This document shows positions 17,318 to 26,000 of a stretch of DNA of 64,000 nucleotides, piece by piece. The position numbers and the translations under genes were made by a program. Where the stretch lies: NCBI RefSeq assembly GCF_900114315.1, contig NZ_FOSQ01000006.1, positions 276,661-340,660 of the forward strand, written 5' to 3'. This DNA comes from Falsiroseomonas stagni DSM 19981. GTDB taxonomy: Bacteria; Pseudomonadota; Alphaproteobacteria; Acetobacterales; Acetobacteraceae. Every line of letters starts with the position of its first letter. The stretch's first letter is position 1. A model generated the notes under the pieces. It made no database searches and was not told the origin of the DNA. It saw nothing but the letters and a program-made list of their open reading frames with translations.

Positions 17318-17704
17318 TCAGGCCAGGGTGAAACAGGGCACCGGCGCGCCGTTCCCCTCGCTGGCCTTGAACACCAGACGCACCTTCGCGCCGATCCGCA
17401 CGGCCTCCAGATCGCAATCCACGATGTTGGTGAACAGGCGCGGGCCTTCCGCGAGTTCCACATAGGCTGCGCAGGTCGGCCCGCCGGCGCGCAGGATGGT
17501 GTAGCTGTAGACCGTGCCCGCGCCGCTCGCCTCCACCAGGTCCACGTTGGGCGACAGCGTGAACGGCGACACGCCACGCGGATACCAGAAGTGCCGGCCG
17601 GTATCCCGGCAGAGCCCGATCATCAGCCTGCCCTGCCGCGCGGCATCCCAGACGGCCTTGCTGGTGGGATCGGCCACGGGGGCGGCGAAGAGCTTCTCGC
17701 TCAT
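17318..17704 (-). CDS. OB-fold (DUF35/ChsH2-like) acyl-CoA-binding partner protein
   Basis: The 128-residue protein resembles the DUF35 partners of SCP-x thiolases. It has an N-terminal helix, a region where the zinc ribbon is expected (GLCRDTGRHFWYPRG), then an OB-fold with GAGTVYSYTILRAGG and VRLVFKA. Only one Cys of the usual CxxC pairs remains, so the zinc site looks degraded. The ATG at 17704 follows GGGAG and sits five bases beyond the thiolase stop, so the two are an operon and probably a complex. Confidence 0.8.
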   Translation of the reverse strand: MSEKLFAAPVADPTSKAVWDAARQGRLMIGLCRDTGRHFWYPRGVSPFTLSPNVDLVEASGAGTVYSYTILRAGGPTCAAYVELAEGPRLFTNIVDCDLEAVRIGAKVRLVFKASEGNGAPVPCFTLA

Positions 17705-17709
17705 GGGTG

Positions 17710-18882
17710 TCACTCCCGTTCCAGGATGAGGGTCGCGCTGCCATGCCGGTGGCCCAGCAGCCCGCCCGTGCCATGCGCCAGCGCGAGCGTGCAGCCGGGC
17801 ACCTGCACCGCCGGATGGGCCTCGCCCCGCAATTGTCGCACCGCCTCGATCACCTTGGTCATGCCGCCGCGATTGGCGGGGTGGTTGTTGCAGAGCCCGC
17901 CGCCATCCGTGTTGAAGGGCAGCTTGCCCACGCCGCTGATGAGGTTGCCGTCGCTGACGAACCTTCCTCCGTCTCCCTTCGCGCAGAAGCCGAGGTCCTC
18001 CAGCTGCATCAGCACGGTGATGGTGAAGCTGTCATAGATGCTGGCGTAGTGGATGTCGGCGGGCGTCACGCCGGCCTCCCCGAAGGCGCGCGCGCCGGTC
18101 AGCGCCGCGCCGCTGCTCGTCAGGTCGCGGTAGCCGCCGAATTCGCCCTGCGCCGTCTCCCCGGTGCCGCGCACCGTGACCACGGGGCGCTTCAGGCTGC
18201 GCGCGATCTCCGGCCGCGCCACGATCAGCGCACCGCCACCATCGCTGATGACGCAGCAATCCAGGCGATGCAGGGGGTCCGACACCATCGGCGAATTCAC
18301 CACATCCTCCACCGTCACCACCTTCTTCAGCATGGCGTGGGGGTTGTGCTGGGCGTGGTGGCTGGCGGCGACCTTGATCCAGGCCAGCTGTTCGCTGGTG
18401 GTGCCGTATTCATGCATGTGCCGCATGGCGCAGAGCGCGTAGCTGGTGCCCGTGGTCTTGGTGAAGGGCACCTCGAACTGGTCGTCCGGCACGTTCGGGT
18501 TCTGCGCCCGCGCGCCGGTGCCGACGGCCTGGCCCTCGCTGCGCGGCCGCCCCGCCAGCGTGATCAGCACGATGTTGGCGCGGCCGAGCTTGATGGCCGC
18601 CGCGGCATGCGCGACATGCGCGATATAGGAACAGCCGCCGAGATCGGTGCTGTCGGCGTAGCGCAGCCGATCAAGGCCCATGTAGTCGATCATCGACAGC
18701 GGCCCGAGCCCCGGCGCATCGCCCGCGCAGACATAGCCGTCGATGTCGTCCTTGCTCAGCCCCGCATCCTGCAGCGCGCCCCAGGCGACCTCCGCATGCA
18801 GTTGCGCGACGGATTTGTCTTCCGCCTTGCGGGTGGGGTGTTCGAAGGCGCCGACGATGCAGGCGCTGCCGCGAAGGCTCAT
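17710..18882 (-). CDS. Thiolase-like protein (SCP-x/acetyl-CoA acetyltransferase family)
   Basis: The 390-residue thiolase-fold protein has an N-terminal nucleophile-region Cys in DLGGCSYIAHVAHAAAAI, a HYASIYDSFT stretch, GGGLCNNHPANRGGM with the conserved His, and a GHRHGSATLIL end. Such proteins act with a DUF35 partner, here encoded immediately downstream, in thiolytic or retro-aldol cleavage of acyl-CoAs (sterol side-chain and related). The ATG at 18882 is used. The substrate is unknown. It is divergent from fumarylacetoacetase. Confidence 0.85.
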   Translation of the reverse strand: MSLRGSACIVGAFEHPTRKAEDKSVAQLHAEVAWGALQDAGLSKDDIDGYVCAGDAPGLGPLSMIDYMGLDRLRYADSTDLGGCSYIAHVAHAAAAIKLGRANIVLITLAGRPRSEGQAVGTGARAQNPNVPDDQFEVPFTKTTGTSYALCAMRHMHEYGTTSEQLAWIKVAASHHAQHNPHAMLKKVVTVEDVVNSPMVSDPLHRLDCCVISDGGGALIVARPEIARSLKRPVVTVRGTGETAQGEFGGYRDLTSSGAALTGARAFGEAGVTPADIHYASIYDSFTITVLMQLEDLGFCAKGDGGRFVSDGNLISGVGKLPFNTDGGGLCNNHPANRGGMTKVIEAVRQLRGEAHPAVQVPGCTLALAHGTGGLLGHRHGSATLILERE

Positions 18883-19004
18883 GGCTGATATCCGGACGCT
18901 GTTGGGGCGCAGCGTGGCAAGGGATGGCGCCTGCGGCAAGACAGCCGGACTTCACGGGATGGCCGGGCTGTGCTGCCCTGGGCCGAACGGCTTGGGGAAC
19001 GACC

Positions 19005-20309
19005 ATGGCTCTCGACGATACGCATGACGCGGCACGGCAATCCTTCGTGGCCTCCGCCAATGGCCACGCGGATTTCCCCATCCAGAACCTGCCCTTCGGC
19101 GTCTTCTCGCCACCCGGCGGCGCGCCGCGCGCCGGCGTCGCGATCGGGGACATGATCCTGGACCTGGAAGCGGCGGCCGAGGCCCACCTCTTCTGCGGGG
19201 ATGCCGATGTGGCGGCCCGCACCGCGAAGGGCGGCGCGCTGAACGCCATGCTGGCACTCGGCACCGGCCCGCGCCGCGCGCTCCGCACCCAGTTGGCCAC
19301 TCTGCTGGAGGCCGGTTCGCGGTTCGAGGCGCAGGTCACGCCCCTGCTGCACGAAGCCACGGCCTGCACCATGCACCTGCCCGCGCGGATCGGCGACTAC
19401 ACGGATTTCTTCGCCGGCATCCAGCACGCCATGAATGCGGGGGCGATGTTCCGGCCCGACAATCCCCTGCTACCGAACTACAAATACGTCCCCATCGGCT
19501 ATCACGGCCGCGCTTCCTCCATCGTGCCGTCCGGCCACCCCGTGCGGCGTCCCAACGGCCAGCGGAAGCCGGCGAACGAGACGGTGCCGAGCGTCGGCCC
19601 CTCCCGCAACCTAGACTACGAACTCGAACTCGGCATCTGGATCGGCCCGGGCAACAAGCTGGGGGAGGCGATCCCGATCAGGGAAGCGGCCGACCACATC
19701 GCCGGCTTCTGCCTGCTGAACGACTGGTCCGCGCGGGACATCCAGGGCTGGGAATACCAGCCGCTTGGCCCCTTCCTGGCCAAGAGCTTCTGTTCGACCA
19801 TCAGCCCCTGGATCATCACGCCGGAGGCGATGGCGCCCTTCCGCGTGGCGCAGGCGAAGCGGCCGGAAGGCGATCCCGCGCCGCTGCCCTATCTCTGGGA
19901 CCAGGCCGACCAGGCAGAGGGCGCAATGGCGCTGGAACTGGAGGTGCTGCTGATGACGCCAGGCCTGGCCGCGAAGGGGCTTCCGCCGCATCGCCTGGGC
20001 CTGTCGGACGCCCGCGCGCTCTACTGGACCCCCGCGCAACTGGTCGCGCACCACGCCAGCGGCGGCTGCAACCTCAACCCCGGCGATCTCTGCGGCACGG
20101 GCACGATCTCCACCACGGAGGTCTCGGGCTACGGATCGCTGCTGGAAATCACGAGGGGTGGGCGGGAGCCGCTGACGCTGGCCTCCGGGGAGACGCGGCG
20201 TTTCCTGGAGGATGGCGACGAGGTCACGCTGCTGGCCCGCGCCCGCCGCGACGGTTTCGTCAGCATCGGCTTCGGTGCCTGCACCGGCACCATCCACCCC
20301 GCGCCTTGA
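19005..20309 (+). CDS. fahA: Fumarylacetoacetase
   Basis: The 434-residue hydrolase splits fumarylacetoacetate into fumarate and acetoacetate, the last step of tyrosine and homogentisate breakdown. Conserved blocks are DYTDFFAGIQHAMNAGAMFRP, YKYVPIGYHGRASS, LDYELELGIWIGPGN, NDWSARDIQGWEYQPLGPF split over the active site, and HASGGCNLNPGDLCGTGTIS. The ATG at 19005 gives the normal length. No other tyrosine-degradation gene is next to it. The stop lies in the first copy of a 26-bp repeat array. Confidence 0.95.
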   Translation: MALDDTHDAARQSFVASANGHADFPIQNLPFGVFSPPGGAPRAGVAIGDMILDLEAAAEAHLFCGDADVAARTAKGGALNAMLALGTGPRRALRTQLATLLEAGSRFEAQVTPLLHEATACTMHLPARIGDYTDFFAGIQHAMNAGAMFRPDNPLLPNYKYVPIGYHGRASSIVPSGHPVRRPNGQRKPANETVPSVGPSRNLDYELELGIWIGPGNKLGEAIPIREAADHIAGFCLLNDWSARDIQGWEYQPLGPFLAKSFCSTISPWIITPEAMAPFRVAQAKRPEGDPAPLPYLWDQADQAEGAMALELEVLLMTPGLAAKGLPPHRLGLSDARALYWTPAQLVAHHASGGCNLNPGDLCGTGTISTTEVSGYGSLLEITRGGREPLTLASGETRRFLEDGDEVTLLARARRDGFVSIGFGACTGTIHPAP

Positions 20310-20404
20310 ACCGCGCGCCCATCGGCGCGCCTTGAACCGCGCGCCCATCGGCGCGCCTTGAACCGCGCGCCCATCGGCGCGCCTTGAACCGCGCGCCCAT
20401 CGGC
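20301..20404. repeat. Four 26-bp tandem repeats spanning the fahA stop codon
   Basis: The unit starting GCGCCTTGAACCGCGCGCCC is repeated four times exactly (20301-20326, 20327-20352, 20353-20378, 20379-20404). The first copy contains the fahA TGA. Each unit can fold in two ways (GGCGCGC with GCGCGCC across TTGAAC-type or CATC loops), so the array is a chain of alternative hairpins. It also lies just before the HMG-CoA-lyase-like gene and could affect its translation. Confidence 0.95.
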
Positions 20405-20440
20405 GCGACGATACCGGCCAGTATCACGGAGGAAATGGCC

Positions 20441-21412
20441 ATGGCAGACCGGCCGAAGCGCGTGGAATTCCGGGAGGAAGGGCCGCGCGAGGGCTTCCAG
20501 ATCGAGAAGACGATCTTCCCGCTGGAACAACGCGTCCAACTGGTGGAGGCCCTGGCCGAAACGGGCCTCCACCACATCCAGGTCGCGAGCTTCGTCAGCC
20601 CGAAGCACGTCCCCCAGATGGCCGACAGCGAGGCCTTCTTCGCCGCCATCCGCAAGAAGCCCGGCGTGCACTACGCCGGCCTCTGGCTGAACGAACAGGG
20701 GTTCCACCGCGCCAAGGCCACGCCCGGCGTGGACCTCTCCGGCAAGATTTCCCTCTACGCCTCCAACGCTTTCGCGCAGAAGAACAATGGCTGCACGGCG
20801 CAGGAGATGGCGGAGCGGCAGCGGCGCTGGCTGGAACTGTATGACGAGGCCGGGGTGAAACCCGAATTCGCCATCATCATGGCCGCCTTCGGCTGCAACT
20901 ACGAAGGCGAGATCCCGCCCGACCGCGTGGTGGCGATGGCGAAATTCGCGCAGGGCATCTGCGCGGAACGCGGCCACAAGCTGCCGGCCGTGTTCCTCGC
21001 GGATACGATGGGCTGGGGCAATCCGGACCAGACAAGGCGCCTGGTCGGCATGGTGCGGGATGCGCTGCCGGATGTGCGCATCGGGCTGCACCTCCACGAC
21101 ACGCGCGGCATCGGCACCGCCAATGTCATGGCCGCGCTCGACATGGGCGTCGATTTCTTCGACAGCAGCGTGGCGGGCCTTGGCGGCTGCCCCTTCGCCG
21201 CCCATGGCGATGCCGGCGCCGCCGGCAATGTCTGCACGGAAGACCTGGTGTTCATGTGCCACGAACTTGGCATCGAGACAGGCATCGACCTCGAAGCGCT
21301 GGTCGAATGCGCGAAGATGGCGGAGCGCATCATCGGCCGCCGCCTGAATGGCCGCGTGATGCATGCGGGGTCGCTGGCGAAATACCGCGCGCCGAAGCGG
21401 GAGGCCGCGTGA
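20441..21412 (+). CDS. HMG-CoA lyase-like enzyme (HMGL family)
   Basis: The 323-residue TIM-barrel protein follows the HMGL/pyruvate-carboxyltransferase pattern: EEGPREGFQ near the N-terminus, FVSPKHVPQM, the metal-binding GLHLHDTRG with two His, and the glycine/Cys loop GLGGCPFAAHGDAGAAGN. The usual R-D-G motif reads R-E-G, a conservative change at a metal/acid site. ATG 20441 is eight bases from GGAGG; an in-frame reading continues back into the repeats. It forms an operon with a Bug protein and a CoA-transferase, suggesting cleavage of a 3-hydroxy-3-methylacyl-CoA or related acid. Confidence 0.85.
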   Translation: MADRPKRVEFREEGPREGFQIEKTIFPLEQRVQLVEALAETGLHHIQVASFVSPKHVPQMADSEAFFAAIRKKPGVHYAGLWLNEQGFHRAKATPGVDLSGKISLYASNAFAQKNNGCTAQEMAERQRRWLELYDEAGVKPEFAIIMAAFGCNYEGEIPPDRVVAMAKFAQGICAERGHKLPAVFLADTMGWGNPDQTRRLVGMVRDALPDVRIGLHLHDTRGIGTANVMAALDMGVDFFDSSVAGLGGCPFAAHGDAGAAGNVCTEDLVFMCHELGIETGIDLEALVECAKMAERIIGRRLNGRVMHAGSLAKYRAPKREAA

Positions 21413-22374
21413 TGATCGCCCGTCGTTCGCTGTTCGCGCTGCCGCTGCTGGCCGCCGCGCCCGCGCTGGCGCAGGAACGCTATCCCTCCCGCCCCATCCG
21501 CTTCATCGTCCCCTTCGCCGCCGGCGCCGCGACGGATTTGCGCGCGCGCATCTTCGCCGAACGCATGGCGCAGGATTGGGGCCAGCCCGTCGTGGTGGAT
21601 AATCGCGGCGGCGCCAATGGCTTCATCGCGGCGGAGGCCGTCGCCCGCGCCCGCGGCGATGGCTACACGCTGCTCTTCACCTCCAACACCACGCATGGAT
21701 CGAACCCCGCTTTGTTCCGGCGCCTGCCCTATGATCCCATCAAGGATTTCGAGCCGGTGGCGCTGCTCGGCGTCTCCACCATGCTCGTCGTGGTCAACAA
21801 CAACCTTGGCATCCGCAGCATCGGCGACCTCATCGCCTATGGCCGCGCCAACCCCGGGAAACTCAGCTTCGGCAGCGGCAGCCAGTCCAGCCGCATGGCG
21901 GGGGAGATGTTCAAGTCGATGGCGGGGATCGACATGGAGAATGTCTCCTACCGCGCCAATCCGCAGGCCATCACCGATGTCATCTCCGGCACCCTGCCGC
22001 TGATGTTCTGCGACACCACCACCGCCATCCCCCAGGTGCGGGAAGGCCGCGTGCGGGCACTCGCCGTCACCGCGGGCGCCCGCATCTCCGCCATGCCGGA
22101 CCTGCCGACGGTGGCGGAGGCCGGCAACCTGCCGGGCTACGAACTCGGCACCTGGACCGCGGTCTATGCCACGGCCGGCACGCCGCGGGAGATCGTGGAC
22201 CAGTTGAACGCGAAGCTGCGGGAGATCCTGGCCCTGCCCGCCGTGACGGAACGGCTTCGCGCCGATGCGACGGAACCGCTGACCGGATCGTCCGACCATC
22301 TGCGTGACTTCACACTGGCGGAGATCGAGAAATGGACGCGCGTCGCGCGCCAGGCGGGGATCCAGCCGGAGTGA
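21412..22374 (+). CDS. Bug-family tripartite tricarboxylate transporter binding protein
   Basis: The 320-residue periplasmic protein has a signal peptide (MIARRSLFALPLLAAAPALA) and Bug-family hallmarks: YPSRPIRFIVPFAAGAATD, VVDNRGGANGFIAAE, YTLLFTSNTTHGSNPALF and a C-terminal Venus-flytrap lobe. It would capture a carboxylate for uptake, but no TctA/TctB membrane genes are nearby, a common orphan arrangement. Its ATG overlaps the lyase stop (TGATG), and it overlaps the CoA-transferase start, so the transported acid is probably the pathway's substrate. Confidence 0.9.
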   Translation: MIARRSLFALPLLAAAPALAQERYPSRPIRFIVPFAAGAATDLRARIFAERMAQDWGQPVVVDNRGGANGFIAAEAVARARGDGYTLLFTSNTTHGSNPALFRRLPYDPIKDFEPVALLGVSTMLVVVNNNLGIRSIGDLIAYGRANPGKLSFGSGSQSSRMAGEMFKSMAGIDMENVSYRANPQAITDVISGTLPLMFCDTTTAIPQVREGRVRALAVTAGARISAMPDLPTVAEAGNLPGYELGTWTAVYATAGTPREIVDQLNAKLREILALPAVTERLRADATEPLTGSSDHLRDFTLAEIEKWTRVARQAGIQPE

Positions 22375-23498
22375 GCGCGCCCCTTCACGGCATCAAGGTC
22401 ATCGAGATCGGCCAGGTCCTCTCCGGCCCCTTCGCCGGGGCGATCTTCGCGGATCTCGGCGCGGACGTGATCAAGGTGGAGAAGCCGGAAGGCGGCGACG
22501 ATGCCCGCCAGATGGGCGTCGCCTTCCGCCACGGCGATGCCTTCAATTTTCACGAGTTCAACCGCGGCAAGCGGAGCATCGCGCTCGACCTCAAGTCGGA
22601 AGCGGGAATGGCGGCGCTGCATGCGCTGCTCGATGAAGCCGACATCCTCGTCCACAACATGCGCCCCGGCGTGCCGGAGGCACTCGGCCTCGATCCCTAT
22701 GCGACGACCGAGCGCCACAAGCAGCTGATCTACTGCAACATGGGCGCCTTCGGTCACAAGGGACCGCTGAAGGACCGCCCGGGCTATGAACCGCTGTTGC
22801 AGGCCTTCGCCGGGCTGAACGCCATCACCGGCGAACCGGATGGCCCGCCTGTGCGCATGGGCGCTTCCGTCGTGGACCAGGGCACGGGCATGTGGACCGT
22901 GATCGGCGCGCTGTCCGCGCTGCAGCAGCGCGCCCGCACGGGCCGCGGCTGCGTGGTGAACACTTCGCTGTTCGAGACGGCGTTCCTCTGGGCCGGGCAG
23001 AAGGTCGGCGCCTATGTGAACCAGGGCAAGCTGCCGGAACGCCACGCCAGCGGCCATCCGGGCTTCGTGCCCTATGAGAGCTTCGACGCGTCCGACGGCC
23101 CGCTGCTGGTGTGCTGCGGCAATGACCGGCTGTTCCGGAAATTCGCCGCCGAGCTCGGCCATCCCGAATGGCCCCAGGACCCGCGCTTCGCCACCAATCG
23201 CCTGCGCCTGGCGAACAAGGCCGAATGCCTGGCGCTGGTGCGCGACGCCATGCGTCAGCGCCCCCGCGCGGAGTGGCTGGAAAGGCTGGTCGCTGCCGGC
23301 GTGCCCTGCGCGCCGATCAACACCATCCCGGAGATGCTGGAGGAACCGCAGGCCAAGGCCATCGGCATGCTGGTCACGCCACCGGGCGAAGACTTCACGG
23401 TGACCGCCCTGCCCGTGTCCTTCGACGGCGAGCGCCCAAAGCCCCGCGCGGGCGCACCGCGGCTGGACGGCCACAAGGGCGCGCGGTTCAGCCCGTAG
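22371..23498 (+). CDS. CaiB/BaiF (family III) CoA-transferase
   Basis: The 375-residue enzyme moves CoA between acids. It shows the N-terminal IKVIEIGQVLSGPFAG, DLGADVIKVEKPEGGD, DLKSEAGMAALHALLDEADILVHNMRPG and RASGHPGF-like segments of the family. The catalytic Asp region reads RPGYEPLLQAFAG, with Glu where formyl-CoA transferase has Asp169. Start is GTG at 22371 in the Bug stop (GTGA); an upstream ATG at 22332 would overlap that gene by 43 bases. It is last of the three-gene operon and ends by overlapping a convergent gene by 11 bases. Confidence 0.85.
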   Translation: MSAPLHGIKVIEIGQVLSGPFAGAIFADLGADVIKVEKPEGGDDARQMGVAFRHGDAFNFHEFNRGKRSIALDLKSEAGMAALHALLDEADILVHNMRPGVPEALGLDPYATTERHKQLIYCNMGAFGHKGPLKDRPGYEPLLQAFAGLNAITGEPDGPPVRMGASVVDQGTGMWTVIGALSALQQRARTGRGCVVNTSLFETAFLWAGQKVGAYVNQGKLPERHASGHPGFVPYESFDASDGPLLVCCGNDRLFRKFAAELGHPEWPQDPRFATNRLRLANKAECLALVRDAMRQRPRAEWLERLVAAGVPCAPINTIPEMLEEPQAKAIGMLVTPPGEDFTVTALPVSFDGERPKPRAGAPRLDGHKGARFSP

Positions 23499-23802
23499 CG
23501 CCCAGCGCCTTCGGCGCGCTCACCGCCGCGCGGGCACGGGCATAGTCCCGCAACAGCGCTGCGGTGGCGTCGTGGTGCGGCGTTCCGGGATCATGCTCCC
23601 CCTCGCGGATCGCCGCCGCCAGCGCGGCCAGATCCGGCATCGGCGGCGCCACCGCATCCCGTTCCCGCAGCGCCAGCGCGATCGCGGCCGCCACCATCCG
23701 CGCCGCCATCGCCTTCTCCGGCGGCAGGGCCGGCAGAATCTCGAGCAACACCACGTCCCGCGCCGTGGCCAGCAGGTCGGCACCGTCGGGTTCTTCCAGC
23801 AT
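23488..23802 (-). CDS. DUF6285/LvaB-like small protein
   Basis: The 104-residue helical protein (MLEEPDGADLLATARDVVLLEILPAL start) matches DUF6285 proteins, which travel with APH-like kinases. In the levulinate operon of Pseudomonas putida the equivalent small protein LvaB is needed by the kinase LvaA. Here the ATG at 23802 overlaps the kinase stop (TGATG), fitting a tight kinase-partner pair. Longer readings up to 23961 overlap the kinase gene and are rejected. Confidence 0.75.
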   Translation of the reverse strand: MLEEPDGADLLATARDVVLLEILPALPPEKAMAARMVAAAIALALRERDAVAPPMPDLAALAAAIREGEHDPGTPHHDATAALLRDYARARAAVSAPKALGATG

Positions 23803-24788
23803 CACAGCGCCTCCACCATCGCCAGCACGTCCAGTTCCAGCTCCGGCACGATATGCCCGGTCAGCGCCAGTTCCAGGCTGCGTTCCTGGCCCGAGAGATG
23901 CCGCGCCGCTTGGTCGGCCGCGATAACGGCCCAGCGGATCGTCGCCATCAACTCCCACCACGGCATCCGCGCGCGGTCGATGCGCGTGCCGGACTCGCTT
24001 TCATAGCCCGCATAGAAGGCCTCCCGCGCGCCGATGCCGCCGGCCTCCCGCGCCACCGCGCCGAAGCGCCAGCACTTCGCGCAGAACCAGCCGAGATCGG
24101 CGTGCGGGTCCCCCCAGGCCGCGAATTCCCAGTCCAGCACGGCGGAAACGCGCGCGCCGTCCAGCATGATGTTGCCGGTGCGGAAATCATGGTGGCAGAG
24201 CACCGGCGGCACGGGTGCGGGCACCGCGCGTTCCAGCGCGCGCAGCCCCCATTCCAGCACCGGCCGCGGCGTCCCGGCCGCGTCCAGCCGTGCCCGCATG
24301 GCGTCGATCATCGCCCGCGCCGCATCGGCCGGCGGATCACCGAGGAAACCGAGGTCCCCGCGCGGCGGCACGATCCGATGGATGCGGGCCAACTCGCGGC
24401 CTAGCGCCGCGACGATGGCATCACCCTGCGCGCCCGCCTGCTTCACCACGCGATGCGCGGCAGCGGTGCCCTCCACGCGCCCCATCACGAAGAAGGGCCG
24501 CCCGGTCACGCCCGTGTCATCGCAGAGGAACAGCGGTGCCGCCACCGTCACCCCCGCATCCCGCGCCGCGCATAGCAGCGCGTATTCCGCCGCGCGCGGC
24601 AGCGACACGGCCAGCACCGCCGGCGCATCCGTCCGCAGCACCCAGCGCTTCGCGCCGTCGCGCATCGCCACGTCCAGCGCCCAGTTCTGCTGGATGGCGC
24701 CGCCCGACAGCCGCGTCAGCGCGGTGATGCGAAGCGTCTCGTCGCCCGTCTCGCGCGCCAGCCAGTCGCGCAGCCGCGCCTCATCCAT
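23802..24788 (-). CDS. APH-family phosphotransferase, LvaA/ACAD10-11-kinase type
   Basis: The 328-residue kinase-fold protein has RLSGGAIQQNWAL, the Brenner-type catalytic VLCHHDFRTGNIMLD with Asp and Asn, and VLDWEFAAWGDPHADLGW with the Mg-binding Asp. Proteins of this type phosphorylate 4-hydroxyacyl-CoAs (LvaA, ACAD10/11 kinase domains) rather than aminoglycosides, and the gene sits between an acyl-CoA dehydrogenase and a DUF6285 gene as in lva operons. ATG 24788 overlaps the dehydrogenase stop by eight bases. Confidence 0.85.
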   Translation of the reverse strand: MDEARLRDWLARETGDETLRITALTRLSGGAIQQNWALDVAMRDGAKRWVLRTDAPAVLAVSLPRAAEYALLCAARDAGVTVAAPLFLCDDTGVTGRPFFVMGRVEGTAAAHRVVKQAGAQGDAIVAALGRELARIHRIVPPRGDLGFLGDPPADAARAMIDAMRARLDAAGTPRPVLEWGLRALERAVPAPVPPVLCHHDFRTGNIMLDGARVSAVLDWEFAAWGDPHADLGWFCAKCWRFGAVAREAGGIGAREAFYAGYESESGTRIDRARMPWWELMATIRWAVIAADQAARHLSGQERSLELALTGHIVPELELDVLAMVEAL

Positions 24789-25986
24789 GCGCGCCCCACT
24801 CGAAGAAGTCGCGGCCCTCGCGCCGGAGAAAGTTCGCCAGCACCATGCGATGCACCTCGCTCGCGCCATCCACCAGGCGGGCCTGGCGGGCGTAGCGGTA
24901 CATCCACTCCACCACCGTGTCCTTGGAATAGCCCCGCGCGCCCAGCAGTTGCAGCGACGTATCCACGGCCTTGTGCAGCGCATCCGCCACGACGATCTTC
25001 GCCATGGAGACCTCCTTCCGCGCGAAGCCGCCCTGGTCCAGCACCCAGGCCGCCTTCATCGTCAGCAGGCGCCCGATCTCCAGTTCCATCGCCGCCTGGC
25101 CCACCAGGCCCTGCACGCTTTCGCGGTCGATCAGCTTCTGGCCGAAGCTTTCCCGGGTCGCGATCCGCTCCATCGCGATCTCCAGCGCCCGCCGCCCCAT
25201 GCCGAGCCAGCGCATGCAGTGGGTCAACCGCGCCGGGCCGAGGCGGATCTGCGTCACCTTCAGCCCGTCGCCCACGCCCATCAGCAGGTTCTCGTCGGGA
25301 ATCTCCAGCCCGTCGAAGCGAAGTTCGCAATGCCCGCCATGCTCCTCCGGCCCCATGATCGGGATGCGCCGCACGATCTCCCACCCCGGCTGGTCCGCAT
25401 GGAACAGGAAGCAGGTAAGGCCACGACGCGCATCGTCCGAAGTGCGGGCAATGAGAAGAAAGTGCTTCGCCTCGCCGGCGCCGGTGATGTAGTGCTTGCG
25501 CCCCGTGATGCGCCAGCGGTCGTTGCCGACGCGCTCAGCCTTCGTATAGGTCAGGCCGGGGTCGCTGCCGCAGCCATCGGGTTCCGTCATCGCGAAGGCG
25601 GATTGCACGGCGCCATCGACGATGGGTTGCAGCCAGCGCGTCTTCTGCGCCTCCGTCGCCACCTTCTCCAGCACCTGCATGTTGCCGTCATCGGGCGCCG
25701 CGCTGTTGAAGACGACAGGGCCAAAGATGGATCGGTTCATCTCCTCATAGCACGCGGCCATCCCGACCTTGCCCAGCCCCCCGCCGCCGCGGTGCTTCGG
25801 CATCTGCAGCGCCCACAGAGCCGCTTCCTTGGCCTCAGCCCGCATCCGCTTCAGCACATCAGGATGGATGTTCTCATGCTCGTCGTAATTGGCGCGATCC
25901 GCCTCCAGCGGGATCAGCCTCTCATCCACGAAGGTCCGCACACGGCGCTGGACATCCACGATCTCGGGCGGCAGGCGAAAATCCAT
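24781..25986 (-). CDS. Acyl-CoA dehydrogenase, LvaC/ACAD11 type
   Basis: The 401-residue FAD enzyme shows the family blocks: an N-terminal helical domain, CYEEMNRSIFGPVVFN, AMTEPDGCGSDPGLT for FAD/substrate binding, GRKHYITGAGEAKHFLL, and the C-terminal LLGARGYSKDTVVEWMYRYAR helix. In lva-type pathways the dehydrogenase-fold LvaC turns a 4-phosphoacyl-CoA into an enoyl- and then 3-hydroxyacyl-CoA. The next gene is the kinase expected to make that substrate. It is 14 bases from the upstream SDR gene. Confidence 0.85.
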   Translation of the reverse strand: MDFRLPPEIVDVQRRVRTFVDERLIPLEADRANYDEHENIHPDVLKRMRAEAKEAALWALQMPKHRGGGGLGKVGMAACYEEMNRSIFGPVVFNSAAPDDGNMQVLEKVATEAQKTRWLQPIVDGAVQSAFAMTEPDGCGSDPGLTYTKAERVGNDRWRITGRKHYITGAGEAKHFLLIARTSDDARRGLTCFLFHADQPGWEIVRRIPIMGPEEHGGHCELRFDGLEIPDENLLMGVGDGLKVTQIRLGPARLTHCMRWLGMGRRALEIAMERIATRESFGQKLIDRESVQGLVGQAAMELEIGRLLTMKAAWVLDQGGFARKEVSMAKIVVADALHKAVDTSLQLLGARGYSKDTVVEWMYRYARQARLVDGASEVHRMVLANFLRREGRDFFEWGAHG

Positions 25987-26000
25987 GCGGGGTGCTCCGG

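Noticed and set aside
20301..20404. CRISPR array
   Set aside because: The units are directly adjacent with no spacers and no cas genes are present; it is a simple tandem repeat. The same holds for 7718-7795 and 58062-58154.
20129..20700. Minus-strand frame with repeated MGARFKARRWARGSRR-type peptide
   Set aside because: The peptide repeats are just the translation of the 26-bp DNA array after fahA, and the rest is antisense to the lyase gene.
23802..24788. Aminoglycoside resistance phosphotransferase
   Set aside because: APH-fold motifs are present, but the operon with acyl-CoA dehydrogenase, SDR and DUF6285 points to an acyl-CoA kinase, not drug resistance.
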